Of a DNA stretch of 64,000 nt, positions 24,415 through 33,442 are shown piece after piece; position 1 is the first letter of the stretch; the number at the start of each line of letters is the position of its first letter. The position numbers and the translations under genes were made by a program. The DNA lies in the NCBI RefSeq assembly GCF_017676385.1, contig NZ_JAFFZN010000003.1, positions 186,001 through 250,000 on the forward strand, written 5' to 3'. This DNA is from Streptomyces spirodelae. Lineage in GTDB: Bacteria; Actinomycetota; Actinomycetes; Streptomycetales; Streptomycetaceae. The notes beneath the pieces were generated by a model. It worked only from the letters and a program-made list of their open reading frames with translations. It ran no database searches and was not told the origin of the DNA.

Positions 24415-25371
24415 ATGGACGTCTCCTTCCTCGGCGGACCGTTGCCGCAGCGCGGCGTGGGAATCGTCGCTCCCTTCGACTTCGCACTGGACCGTGAGCT
24501 CTGGCGCTGGGTGCCGGACGACGTGTCCTTGCATCTGACTCGAACTCCCTTCGTTCCCGTGGAGGTCAGCCTGGACCTCGCCCGCCTGGTCAGCGAGCAC
24601 GAGACGCTGCGCGAGGCGGTACGGGCACTGACGGCGGTGGCTCCCGAGGTGGTGGCCTACGCCTGCACGTCGGGCAGTTTCGTGGGCGGTACGGCCGGCG
24701 AGCGGGCCATGGCGGCGGCCATGGCCGAGGCCGGTGATGTACCGGCGCTCACCACCTCGGGTGCGCTCCTGGACGCGCTGCGTGAGATCGACGCGCGGCG
24801 CATCGCCATCGTCACCCCGTACACCAAGTCGGTCACCGACTCCCTCGAGGAGTACCTGGACGAGGCCGGCATCGGCATCACCGGGCGCTGCTACATGGGA
24901 CTCACCCGGGAGATCTGGCGGGTCGCCTACCGGGACGTGGTCGACATGGCGCGGGAGGCGGTGGTGGACGCGCCGGACGCGCTGTTCATCTCCTGTACCA
25001 ACCTGCCGACCTACGACGTGATCCCGCAGCTGGAGGCCGAGTTGCGGATGCCGGTGCTCTCGGCCAACCAGGTCACCATGTGGGCGGCGCTGCGGTCGGT
25101 CGGCAAACAGGCGGTCGGCCCCTACCAGGCGCTCCTCGACCCGGTCGCCCGACGCGGCCCGGCCGCCATGACGTCCACCACCGGCAGCCAGCCGGTGGCT
25201 CATGAGACGGACGGCCTGGTCGAGCCGGAGGAGCAGCAGAAGCACGAGCCGGAGGCCGCGCTGGCGGGCGCCGGCACCGAGTCGGCCGAGCCGCTGGAAG
25301 GCACCTCGGAGCTCGGCTACGGGCAGCCCGGTCATCCGGAGGAGTGGGGCGGCCCCCAGCCCCCGGCCTGA
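24415..25371 (+). CDS. Maleate cis-trans isomerase / Asp-Glu racemase family protein (EutA-like)
   Basis: A 318-residue protein from ATG 24415 (TTG 24403 possible). It has both catalytic cysteines of the maleate isomerase / Asp-Glu racemase superfamily: Cys84 in AYACTSGSFVGG and Cys194 in FISCTNLPTYDVIP. The SANQVTMWAALR helix ends the catalytic core near 235. Maleate isomerase uses the pair to convert maleate to fumarate; EutA in ectoine loci is similar. The last 85 residues form an acidic, Pro/Gln/Gly-rich disordered tail not seen in the core family. It begins a plus-strand pair with the paralogue at 25570. Confidence 0.85.
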   Translation: MDVSFLGGPLPQRGVGIVAPFDFALDRELWRWVPDDVSLHLTRTPFVPVEVSLDLARLVSEHETLREAVRALTAVAPEVVAYACTSGSFVGGTAGERAMAAAMAEAGDVPALTTSGALLDALREIDARRIAIVTPYTKSVTDSLEEYLDEAGIGITGRCYMGLTREIWRVAYRDVVDMAREAVVDAPDALFISCTNLPTYDVIPQLEAELRMPVLSANQVTMWAALRSVGKQAVGPYQALLDPVARRGPAAMTSTTGSQPVAHETDGLVEPEEQQKHEPEAALAGAGTESAEPLEGTSELGYGQPGHPEEWGGPQPPA

Positions 25372-25569
25372 GCCGCACCCCGCTCCCGTCCTTCCGGTCT
25401 TCCGTCCTTTCCGAACGACCCGACCGCACGACTCAACCGCCGTACCGCCACCGGCAGTTCGGCGGTCCAGGTACGCGCGTACGCCAGGTGCGCGCGTGCC
25501 CGGTCCTCCCTCACACACCCGGCACACACACCCCCACCACCCAGCTCTGAGCACGCACAGGAGGCGTAG
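25372..25569 (+). other. Intergenic region between the two isomerase paralogues
   Basis: A 198-bp non-coding gap. It ends in aggagg, 5 bases before ATG 25570. A pyrimidine-rich stretch follows the first gene, and acgcgcgtacgcc/ggtgcgcgcgtgcc near 25475-25500 is a loose inverted repeat. It probably holds a separate promoter. No small gene is supported. Confidence 0.5.
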
Positions 25570-26307
25570 ATGGCACAGGCGGCATCGGCACCGGCGGTCG
25601 GATTCCTCTACCCCGGCTACTCGGCCGAGGACGACTACCCGAGGCTGGAGCGCATCCTCGCCGAGGCGGGCGCCGAGGTACGGCTGCCGCTCGTGCACAC
25701 CGACATCGGCGAGGACGCCCACCGGGTGGACGCGCTGCTGGAGATGGGCTCGGCCGCGCGGCTCGCCGCCAAGGTGGAGGAGGTCAAGGGCCACGACATC
25801 CAGGCCGTGGTCTGGGCCTGCACCAGCGCCAGCTTCGTCTTCGGCTGGGAGGGCGCGCACGAGCAGGTGCGCGAGCTGGGGGAGACGGCCGGGCTGCCCG
25901 CCTCCAGCACATCCTTCGCCTTCGCCCACGCCGTACGCGACCTCGGCGTCGAACGCGTCAGCATCGCCGCGACCTACCCGGAGGACGTCGCCGAGCTGTT
26001 CACCGGCTTCCTCAAGGCGGCGGGCGCCGAGGTGGTCGCCATGCGTGGCAGCGGCATCATCACCGCGGCCGAGGTGGGCACCTGGGGCGAGGAGGAGGTG
26101 CTGGCCCTGGCCCGCGGCGGTGACCACCCCGACGCGCAGGCGGTGCTGCTGCCGGACACCGCGCTGCACACCGCCGCGTACATCCCGGCCCTGGAGGCCG
26201 AGCTGGGCAAGCCCGTGCTGACCGCCAACCAGGTCACCGCCAAGGAGGGGCTGCGGCTGCTGGACCTGAAGGTCCACTGCCCAGCACTGGGAGCCCTCTT
26301 CTCTTGA
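25570..26307 (+). CDS. Asp/Glu racemase family protein with one catalytic Cys replaced by Asp
   Basis: A 245-residue paralogue of the preceding protein, with a good ribosome site (aggagg). The first catalytic motif is kept: Cys84 in VWACTSASFVFG. At the second site the aligned segment is LLPDTALHTAAYIPALEAEL, so Cys is replaced by Asp196. The following TANQVTAKEGLR matches the paralogue. Arylmalonate decarboxylase, by contrast, lost the first Cys and kept the second. A Cys/Asp pair suggests altered proton transfer, decarboxylation or lyase chemistry, or a regulatory subunit. Same strand as the complete paralogue; followed by a strong terminator. Confidence 0.8.
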   Translation: MAQAASAPAVGFLYPGYSAEDDYPRLERILAEAGAEVRLPLVHTDIGEDAHRVDALLEMGSAARLAAKVEEVKGHDIQAVVWACTSASFVFGWEGAHEQVRELGETAGLPASSTSFAFAHAVRDLGVERVSIAATYPEDVAELFTGFLKAAGAEVVAMRGSGIITAAEVGTWGEEEVLALARGGDHPDAQAVLLPDTALHTAAYIPALEAELGKPVLTANQVTAKEGLRLLDLKVHCPALGALFS

Positions 26308-26309
26308 GG

Positions 26310-26345
26310 CAGTTCCCCGCGCCCCGCAAGGGGCGCGGGGAACTG
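26310..26345 (+). terminator. Terminator of the isomerase genes
   Basis: cagttccccgcgcccc (26310-26325) and ggggcgcggggaactg (26330-26345) form a perfect 16-bp stem with GCAA loop, 3 bases after the stop. Confidence 0.92.
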
Positions 26346-26467
26346 CTCCCCCAGCCTCCGGCCGGGAAGACAGCGGGCCCCTGACGCGTTGAACCGGCTC
26401 GTGGCCCTGCCCCGCACTCCGGGGGTCGGGGCCGCGTACCGGAACGCGGGAGAAGGGCGAAGCCATC

Positions 26468-27616
<1,149 letters not shown>

Positions 27617-27622
27617 GGGCCG

Positions 27623-27651
27623 CTGCCGGGCCGTTGCGAACGGCCCGGCAG
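27623..27651. terminator. Bidirectional terminator between the oxidoreductase and cdgA
   Basis: ctgccgggccgtt (27623-27635) pairs perfectly with aacggcccggcag (27639-27651) around a 3-base loop, exactly between two convergent stops. Confidence 0.88.
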
Positions 27652-27652
27652 G

Positions 27653-29719
27653 TCAGGCGCTCCCCGCCGCCGGCGGGGACCACACCAGCAGCTCCGAGAT
27701 GCGGTCGGCCTCCATGGGTTTGGCGTAGTGCCAGCCCTGGCCGGTGTCGCAGCCGATCCTGCGCAACCGTTCGGCCTGGGCCGGGCCCTCCACGCACTCG
27801 GCTGTGACGGTCAGGCCCAGCTTGTGGGCGAGCTGGACCAGGGCCGTCACGATCGTCTCGTCCGCGGGATTGTGGTGCCGGGCCGTACGGAAGCCGCGGA
27901 CGAAGGTGCCGTCGAGCTTGAGCGCGCGTACCGGGAGGCGGCTGAGGTAGGCGAGGTTGGAGTAGCCGGTGCCGAAGTCGTCGATGGCGATCCGCACACC
28001 CATCTCCGACAGCGCCTGGAGCGCCTGGAGGGGCCGCCCGGCCGAGCCCATCACCGCCGACTCGGTCAGCTCCAGCTGGAGCAGCCCGGCGGGCAGACCG
28101 GTCTTCTCCAGGATGTCGGCCACGTCCCGCACCAGGTCGGAGTCCCACACCTGGCGTACCGCGACATTGACGCTCACATACAGCGGCGGCCCCGGATGCT
28201 GCCGCATCCAGCGCCGGGCCTGGCGGCAGGACTCCTCCAGCACCCAGCGGCCCAGCGGCACGATGGCGCCGTTCTCCTCGGCGAGGCCGATGAACCGGTC
28301 AGGTCCCAGCGTGCCGAACTGCGGGTGCCGCCAGCGCACCAGCGCCTCGACTCCGCGCAGCATGTCGTCGGCGAAGCCCACGATCGGCTGGTACTCCAGC
28401 ACGAACTCGCCGCGCTCCACGGCCCGGCGCAGGGTGGAGGAGAGGGCCTGCCGGGTCATCCGGTGCGCGTTGCGCTCGGGGTCGAAGAGGGTCCAGCGTG
28501 CCTTGCCGTCGGCCTTGGCCCAGTAGAGCGTGGTGTCGGCCGCCTGCATCAGCTCGGTGGGTGTGGTGCCCGCCGTCTCGCGCTCGACGACGCCGATGCT
28601 GGCGGAGACCGCCAGCCGCTGTCCGGCCAGGTCGAACGGGCGCTGGAGCGCGGCGAGCACGGACTGGGCGAGCTGGGTGAGCTGCTCGGTCCCGGTGGAG
28701 GACTCGACCAGCAGCGCGAACTCGTCGCCGCCGAGCCGGGCGACCAGATGGCCGCCGCACTCCTCGCCGCCGGCCTCGGCGCACTGGGTCAGCCGCTGCG
28801 CCACCGCGTCCAGCAGGCTGTCGCCGATGCGGTGTCCGAGGGTGTCGTTGACGGCCTTGAAGCCGTCCAGGTCGATGTAGCACAGCCCGGTCCTGCCGGT
28901 CGCCGATTCGGCCAGCGCTCCGGCCAGCCGTTCGAAGAAGAGGGTCCGGTTGGGCAGCCTGGTGACCGGGTCGTGCATCTGGAGGTGGCGCAGCCGCTCC
29001 TGGAGGTCGCGGCGCTCGCTGATGTCCGCGATGGACAGCAGGGCCTCGCCGCCGCGCGAGGTGGGGGTCACGGTGATCTCGGCCCACAGGGTGTGGCCGT
29101 CCGCGTGTTTGAGCCTGCGGGTACAGGACATCCGGTCGGTGCGGCCCTGCAGCGCCTCGTGGTAGGCGCTGCGTACCCGCCCGTCCAGGCCGAGCCCTGC
29201 CAGTTCGGCGATGGGCCGGCCGGTCAGCCGGTGCGCCTCGGCGCCGAGCAGGGCGCCCAGGGCGCGGTTGGCCGTCAGTACCCGGCCGTTGGGGTCGACG
29301 ATGGCCATCGGTAGCTGTGCCGCGTGGAAGGCGGCCCGGAAGTCGCTCTCGCTGTGCCCGTTGTGTGCGCGCCGTCGCCAGCGCTTGTGGTTACTTTCCG
29401 TGATGGTTTGGGGTTGGGTTACGAGGGCTTCGCCGGAGTCTTTGCCCGGTCCTTCGAGGGGTCCGTTCACCGATCGCTCCGCGGGGGGCTCGTCTCGTGC
29501 GGATCGGTCGGCCGGCTGCCGTGGGCCGCCCAGAGGAGGATCCGCGCTGGAAATGTGCCGATCATAGAGGTTGGCGCAAGAGCGGAGCCAGTGTCTCCGC
29601 TGGGGCTTCCGGTCGGCCGGGCGGCCGGTGGGCCGGCTCGCGCGCGAGGGTGACCGTTTCTGCTCCAGGGCTGAGAGCGCCATGACCGCTAACGACCGAC
29701 TGTTACTGGGAGTAGTCAT
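27653..29719 (-). CDS. cdgA: CdgA-like PAS-GGDEF-EAL cyclic di-GMP enzyme
   Basis: A 688-residue cytosolic protein. A disordered N-terminus (1-120) precedes a PAS domain (about 125-240), GGDEF (about 245-415; intact GGDEF at 330-334) and EAL (about 425-680; EAL at 458-460, DDFGTGYSN and KLDGTFVRG present). Both active sites look complete. The RxxD inhibitory site five residues before GGDEF is absent (CGGH), so product inhibition is unlikely. Domain order and size match Streptomyces CdgA, a BldD target that affects development. From ATG 29719 the tenth codon is TTA; a start at 29683 would exclude it. No strong ribosome site distinguishes them. Confidence 0.9.
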   Translation of the reverse strand: MTTPSNSRSLAVMALSALEQKRSPSRASRPTGRPADRKPQRRHWLRSCANLYDRHISSADPPLGGPRQPADRSARDEPPAERSVNGPLEGPGKDSGEALVTQPQTITESNHKRWRRRAHNGHSESDFRAAFHAAQLPMAIVDPNGRVLTANRALGALLGAEAHRLTGRPIAELAGLGLDGRVRSAYHEALQGRTDRMSCTRRLKHADGHTLWAEITVTPTSRGGEALLSIADISERRDLQERLRHLQMHDPVTRLPNRTLFFERLAGALAESATGRTGLCYIDLDGFKAVNDTLGHRIGDSLLDAVAQRLTQCAEAGGEECGGHLVARLGGDEFALLVESSTGTEQLTQLAQSVLAALQRPFDLAGQRLAVSASIGVVERETAGTTPTELMQAADTTLYWAKADGKARWTLFDPERNAHRMTRQALSSTLRRAVERGEFVLEYQPIVGFADDMLRGVEALVRWRHPQFGTLGPDRFIGLAEENGAIVPLGRWVLEESCRQARRWMRQHPGPPLYVSVNVAVRQVWDSDLVRDVADILEKTGLPAGLLQLELTESAVMGSAGRPLQALQALSEMGVRIAIDDFGTGYSNLAYLSRLPVRALKLDGTFVRGFRTARHHNPADETIVTALVQLAHKLGLTVTAECVEGPAQAERLRRIGCDTGQGWHYAKPMEADRISELLVWSPPAAGSA

Positions 29720-29819
29720 ATTGCGGTTGACTCATCCGGTCTACTGAAACAGGGCAAAGCCGGACATACGGGGTGAGCCTGGGGAGGGTCCGCCCCTCCT
29801 CTTCCGGTGAGGTCTTCGC
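29720..29819. promoter_or_regulatory. Divergent promoter region between cdgA and the M6 protease gene
   Basis: About 100 bp of lower GC between divergent starts. It includes attgcggttgactcatccgg, which might hold promoter elements for cdgA. No BldD box was identified with confidence. Confidence 0.35.
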
Positions 29820-31199
29820 GTGGTGCGTGTGTCGGAACACGGGGGAGTTGAAAACCTTCCCCCGCGTCGCCCCGGGCGCGGCGCGAACTGCCTCGGGCCC
29901 GGTGTCCGGCACCGGGTGGGGGCCGTCGTGATGGCGCTGACCGCCTTCATGGGCTTCGGGCTCGTGGCCGGCCCCGTACATTCCGTTGCGGCGGACATGT
30001 CGTGCGCTCTGCCTCGCACCGACGCGCACCACTCGCTGGGTTTGGACACCTGGAACGCCTCCTATCCGCGCCCCGAGGGGACGCTCGATGCCGCCCTTCT
30101 CTTTCTCTCTTTCCCCGATGCGACCCCCATGGCCACCCCTCGCGAGCTTGTGAACGACCATTTCCCTGCCACATCCGACTTTTTCGAGCGGGCGAGTTAC
30201 GGAAAGTTCCGGTTGCGGCCACGCCCTGTGGGCCGCTGGATCGAACTGCCCCGGCCCGCCACGGCGTACGGCATGGAGCGGGACTGGGACTCCGACCTGC
30301 GCGACTCCTACCTGAGGGACGCCGTGGCGGCCGCCGACCCGCAGGTGGACTTCAGCCGCTACGACGTCGTCTACCTCATCGCGGACCCGGACGCGCCCGG
30401 GGTGGACCCGGACGCCACAAAAGTCGTCAACCTCGACGAGCCGCTCACCGCGGACGGGACGGAACTCCGCCGTCTGGTCACCGTGTTCGAACAGAGTCCA
30501 CCGGACCGCAACGTCCTCGCCCACGAGACCGGACACCTCTTCGACCTGCCCGACCTCTACCAGCGCCCCTCGGACGGCAAGGCCGACTGGGACACCAGGG
30601 TCGGCGACTGGGATCTGATGGGCAGCCAGTTCGGTCTGTCGCCCGAGCCCTTCGGCTGGCACAAGTGGAAGCTGGGCTGGCTGGCGCGGTCCAACGTGGC
30701 CTGCCTCCCGCTGACCGGGGACGCGGCGGGCCCCGAGGCCCGTGCGGCCGGGGGCGGGCCGCCACGCTCCGAGTACACCCTGCGGCCGCTGACGGCGCCC
30801 GCGCGCCGGGCGCCGCTCCACCGGGTGGTGCGGCGCCCCGCGGCGGCACCCGCCGCCGCGGAGCCCGACGGTGTCCGGCTCCTGGTCCTGCGCACCGGCG
30901 CGCAGCACGCGCTGGCCATGGAGGTCCGCGAGCGCACCGGCAACGACCGGGGTTCGTGCGCCCAGGGCCTGCTGATCTACCGCGTCCACAGCGACACCCC
31001 CTCCACCCACGGCCCGGTGGAGGTGATCGACGGGCACCCGGGAACCTCCCGCTGCCGGGAGACCTCCGTGCACAGCCGGCTCGCCGACGCGCCGCTCGGT
31101 GTCGGCGAGAGCTGGTCCGACCGTCGCGACGCGCTCCGCATCCAGGTCACCGGCCGCACGGCGGAGGGCGACTGGGAGGTACGGCTCACGAGGGAGTGA
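29820..31199 (+). CDS. Secreted M6-family metalloprotease (immune-inhibitor A type domain)
   Basis: A 459-residue protein from GTG 29820; the true signal peptide may start at Met38 (MALTAFMGFGLVAGPVHSVA). The zinc motif HExxH is HETGH (235-239) in NVLAHETGHLFDLPDLY, followed by the M6 feature GDWDLMGSQF and the tryptophan-rich HKWKLGWL. The C-terminal third is a beta-rich domain with two or more Cys, likely disulphide-bonded. M6 peptidases are extracellular zinc proteases. No inhibitor or secretion partner is adjacent. Confidence 0.88.
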   Translation: MVRVSEHGGVENLPPRRPGRGANCLGPGVRHRVGAVVMALTAFMGFGLVAGPVHSVAADMSCALPRTDAHHSLGLDTWNASYPRPEGTLDAALLFLSFPDATPMATPRELVNDHFPATSDFFERASYGKFRLRPRPVGRWIELPRPATAYGMERDWDSDLRDSYLRDAVAAADPQVDFSRYDVVYLIADPDAPGVDPDATKVVNLDEPLTADGTELRRLVTVFEQSPPDRNVLAHETGHLFDLPDLYQRPSDGKADWDTRVGDWDLMGSQFGLSPEPFGWHKWKLGWLARSNVACLPLTGDAAGPEARAAGGGPPRSEYTLRPLTAPARRAPLHRVVRRPAAAPAAAEPDGVRLLVLRTGAQHALAMEVRERTGNDRGSCAQGLLIYRVHSDTPSTHGPVEVIDGHPGTSRCRETSVHSRLADAPLGVGESWSDRRDALRIQVTGRTAEGDWEVRLTRE

Positions 31200-31203
31200 G
31201 GTC

Positions 31204-31833
31204 CTACTCGAAGAGCCGTCCTGAGCGGTGGACCTGGGCCAGCCGGCGCAGTGCGGCGAGCAGGGCGTCGCCCAGGATGTTGCCGAGAATCACCGCCTCG
31301 GCCATGGAGTCGGCGTCCGGCCGCTTGCGGACGATCTCCAGATCGGTGGCGGCCACGGCGTCCGCCGCGCGGGCGTAGGCGTCGAGCCGGTCGGCGAAGT
31401 CGTCCTGGCCCAGTCGCCGCAGGGCACCCAGCACCTCGGCCGCGGCAGTCAGCGCAGGGCTGTGTTCGGAGACCGTCCAGCCCTGCCGCTCGACCAGCGC
31501 CCGGATCTCGGCGACCGCTTCCTGGTGGCACGGCTCGTCGTGGTGGCCGGCGACCCCGGTGGCGGTGACGGTCTGCTGGGCCGCGCCGAGCACCTTGTGG
31601 GTGCCGGTCTCCGGGCTGTCCAGTGCGGCGATGACATCGCGTACGGCGGCGACCGAGAGGCCGCCCACCTCCAGCAGGGCACGGATGAGCCGGAGCCTGG
31701 TCACGTGCCGCTCGTCGTACTGCGCCTGGTTGCGGCTGGTGCGCTCGCCGGGCGCCAGCAGTGACTCCCGTACGTAGTACTTGATCGTCGGCGCGGGCAC
31801 CCCGCTGAGTCGGCTCAGCTCCGCGATGCGCAT
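31204..31833 (-). CDS. MerR family transcriptional regulator
   Basis: A 209-residue regulator from ATG 31833 (gaaggga 5 bases upstream). The N-terminal winged helix (MRIAELSRLSGVPAPTIKYY) is followed by the MerR dimer helix and a 120-residue effector domain. The effector lacks the Cys pattern of metal sensors, so it more likely senses an organic molecule or redox state. It diverges from the methyltransferase gene across a 213-bp region with MerR-type repeats, and that gene is the likely target. Convergent with the M6 protease gene (4 bases between). Confidence 0.9.
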   Translation of the reverse strand: MRIAELSRLSGVPAPTIKYYVRESLLAPGERTSRNQAQYDERHVTRLRLIRALLEVGGLSVAAVRDVIAALDSPETGTHKVLGAAQQTVTATGVAGHHDEPCHQEAVAEIRALVERQGWTVSEHSPALTAAAEVLGALRRLGQDDFADRLDAYARAADAVAATDLEIVRKRPDADSMAEAVILGNILGDALLAALRRLAQVHRSGRLFE

Positions 31834-31889
31834 CCGTTTCCCTTCTCCACTCTGCAGGACGGCACTTGCACCCTCCCTCAATCATGATA

Positions 31890-31904
31890 GATAGTCCAAC
31901 TATC
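31890..31904. promoter_or_regulatory. Candidate MerR operator
   Basis: GATAGTccaACTATC is a 6-bp inverted repeat with a 3-base spacer, 57 bases upstream of the MerR start. Further half-sites (GCTATCCACTATC) follow at 31914-31926. MerR regulators typically bind such short-spaced dyads inside the target promoter. The cluster lies between the divergent MerR and methyltransferase genes. Confidence 0.6.
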
Positions 31905-32046
31905 AGTAGTGACGCTATCCACTATCTACTTTCTCGGGAGGACGTATGTCCACGCCGCGGCCGCCCGCACCACTCACCCCCTCAGCCTCATACGCCCCGG
32001 CAGTCGGCAGTTTGCGTCTGGCCGCGCTGGGTACGGAGCCTCGCCG

Positions 32047-32706
32047 ATGACACGCGACACCCTCGTCTTCGTCCGCGCATTCCTCACCGCCGCCCGCACC
32101 ACGGGTGCCATAGCCCCCAGCGGCAACGCCCTCTCCCGTGCCCTGACCCACCACGTTCGCCCCGGTGGCCCCGACCAGCCCCGTACGGTCCTGGAGGTCG
32201 GGCCGGGGACCGGGGCCGTCACCCGGCACCTGGTCCGCCGCCTGGGGCCGCGCGACGCCCTCGATCTGGTCGAGTCCAGCCCCGGTTTCGTCACCCGGCT
32301 CGGCAGAGCCCTGCGCACCGACCCGGCGCTGGCCCCGGTCGCCGACCGCACCCGGCTGTGGCACGGAAAGATCGAGGAGCGGGAGCTGGGGGAGTACGAC
32401 ACGATCGTGTGCGGCCTCCCGTTCGCGAACTTCCCTCCGGAGGCGGTGACAGCCGTCTTCTCGCGGATGCTGGCCGCGCTGCGGCCCGGCGGCACCCTCT
32501 CCTTCTTCAGCTACGCGGGCGGACGGGCCCTCAAGGGCGCCGACCCGCGCAGAACCGCCGCGCGCCGCGCCGTGCGCGCCGCCATCGAGCCCTGGCTGCT
32601 GGAGGAGCGGCTGATCCTGTCCAACCTGCCGCCGGCCCGCGTCCACCACCTCGGCGCCCCCGCCACGGTGGGCGCCCTCGAGGCCACGGTGCCGCTCACC
32701 CCCTAG
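32047..32706 (+). CDS. Class I SAM-dependent methyltransferase (phospholipid/rRNA-methyltransferase-like)
   Basis: A 219-residue methyltransferase from ATG 32047 (ggag 8 bases upstream); the open frame extends upstream through operator DNA. Motif I is TVLEVGPGTGAVTRHL; the acidic residue of motif II is the Glu in DLVESSPGF. The catalytic-loop-like TIVCGLPFANFPPE resembles the NLPF of rRNA adenine and phosphatidylethanolamine N-methyltransferases (PmtA type). The substrate may be a lipid or small molecule. It diverges from the MerR regulator. Confidence 0.85.
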   Translation: MTRDTLVFVRAFLTAARTTGAIAPSGNALSRALTHHVRPGGPDQPRTVLEVGPGTGAVTRHLVRRLGPRDALDLVESSPGFVTRLGRALRTDPALAPVADRTRLWHGKIEERELGEYDTIVCGLPFANFPPEAVTAVFSRMLAALRPGGTLSFFSYAGGRALKGADPRRTAARRAVRAAIEPWLLEERLILSNLPPARVHHLGAPATVGALEATVPLTP

Positions 32707-32721
32707 CGCGTCCGGACACAC

Positions 32722-32753
32722 CGGAGGCCCCCCGCTTTCGCGAGGGGCCTCCG
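32722..32753. terminator. Terminator between the methyltransferase and tRNA-Lys genes
   Basis: cggaggcccc (32722-32731) and ggggcctccg (32744-32753) form a perfect 10-bp stem, 15 bases after the methyltransferase stop and 8 bases from the 3' end of the opposing tRNA. It can stop both transcripts. Confidence 0.85.
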
Positions 32754-32761
32754 ATTGTCTG

Positions 32762-32835
32762 TGCGCCGCCAGGGACTCGAACCCCGGACCCGCTGATTAA
32801 GAGTCAGCTGCTCTAACCAACTGAGCTAGCGGCGC
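32762..32835 (-). tRNA. tRNA-Lys (anticodon CUU), second copy
   Basis: Same cloverleaf as the copy at 16208-16281: anticodon loop CTCTTAA, D-stem GCTC/GAGC, T-loop TTCGAGT. It differs at one position only: base 72 is C, giving a G1-C72 pair where the other copy has G1-U72. Opposite orientation to the first copy. CCA not encoded. Confidence 0.97.
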
Positions 32836-32917
32836 CTGCTGACGTCCTAGACCTTAACACCACGATCCGGTGAAGCGAAAATCGATATTCCGGACGCCAC
32901 CCCTGCGACCTGCACTC

Positions 32918-33325
32918 TCAGTGCTGAGGCGGTGGCTGGGTGCCCGGCACCCGGTCCTTGAGCAGATCCCGGCCGAACTCGATCATCTTGCGCGCGTACT
33001 CCTCGCTCCAGCCGCCGCGGTCGGCGATCGCGGCGTCCGGCAGCTTGTCGAAGCTCTTGGGGTCGGCGAGCTGCGCGGCGGCAGCCGCCTGATACTCCTG
33101 CGCCCGGTCGGCTGCCCCCCGGAAGGCGTGCACCAGCTCCGTCGCGCGGTCCAGCAACTCCTTGGGGTCGGTGAGGGACTCCAGCCCGAAGAAGTGCTCG
33201 TCGTCGGGGGCCGCCTCGGTCGGCTCGAACAGCAGCGGCGCGGGGCGGCGGTAGTGCGGGCCACCGGCACCGCTCTCCTGGGCTGAGGAGCGCGAAGGGT
33301 CCGGAGCCGAGTGCGGCTCAGCCAT
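32918..33325 (-). CDS. Conserved hypothetical soluble protein
   Basis: A 135-residue protein from ATG 33325, with ggaggt about 9 bases upstream. The first 40 residues are polar and Pro/Ser-rich; the rest is helical (KELLDRATELVHAFRGAAD, then YARKMIEFGRDLLKDRVPG). It ends in PGTQPPPQH. No enzymatic motif, membrane segment or signal is present. I do not recognise the family, though the style is that of small actinomycete-only proteins. It lies 117 bases downstream of the nuclease/helicase operon on the same strand and could be co-transcribed. Confidence 0.7.
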   Translation of the reverse strand: MAEPHSAPDPSRSSAQESGAGGPHYRRPAPLLFEPTEAAPDDEHFFGLESLTDPKELLDRATELVHAFRGAADRAQEYQAAAAAQLADPKSFDKLPDAAIADRGGWSEEYARKMIEFGRDLLKDRVPGTQPPPQH

Positions 33326-33442
33326 GTGTCCATACCTCCAAGGTCGTGGGCCGCCCCCCATTGTGCGCTCCGTACCCCCACGCCCGCACGGGCTGCGAGG
33401 CGCCGACGGACCGGCCGTCCGACGGCCCGGCAGTCCGGCGGC

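Noticed and set aside
31909..32046. Longer methyltransferase start at 31909
   Set aside because: It would cover the MerR operator and adds residues with no family match; ATG 32047 has a ribosome site.
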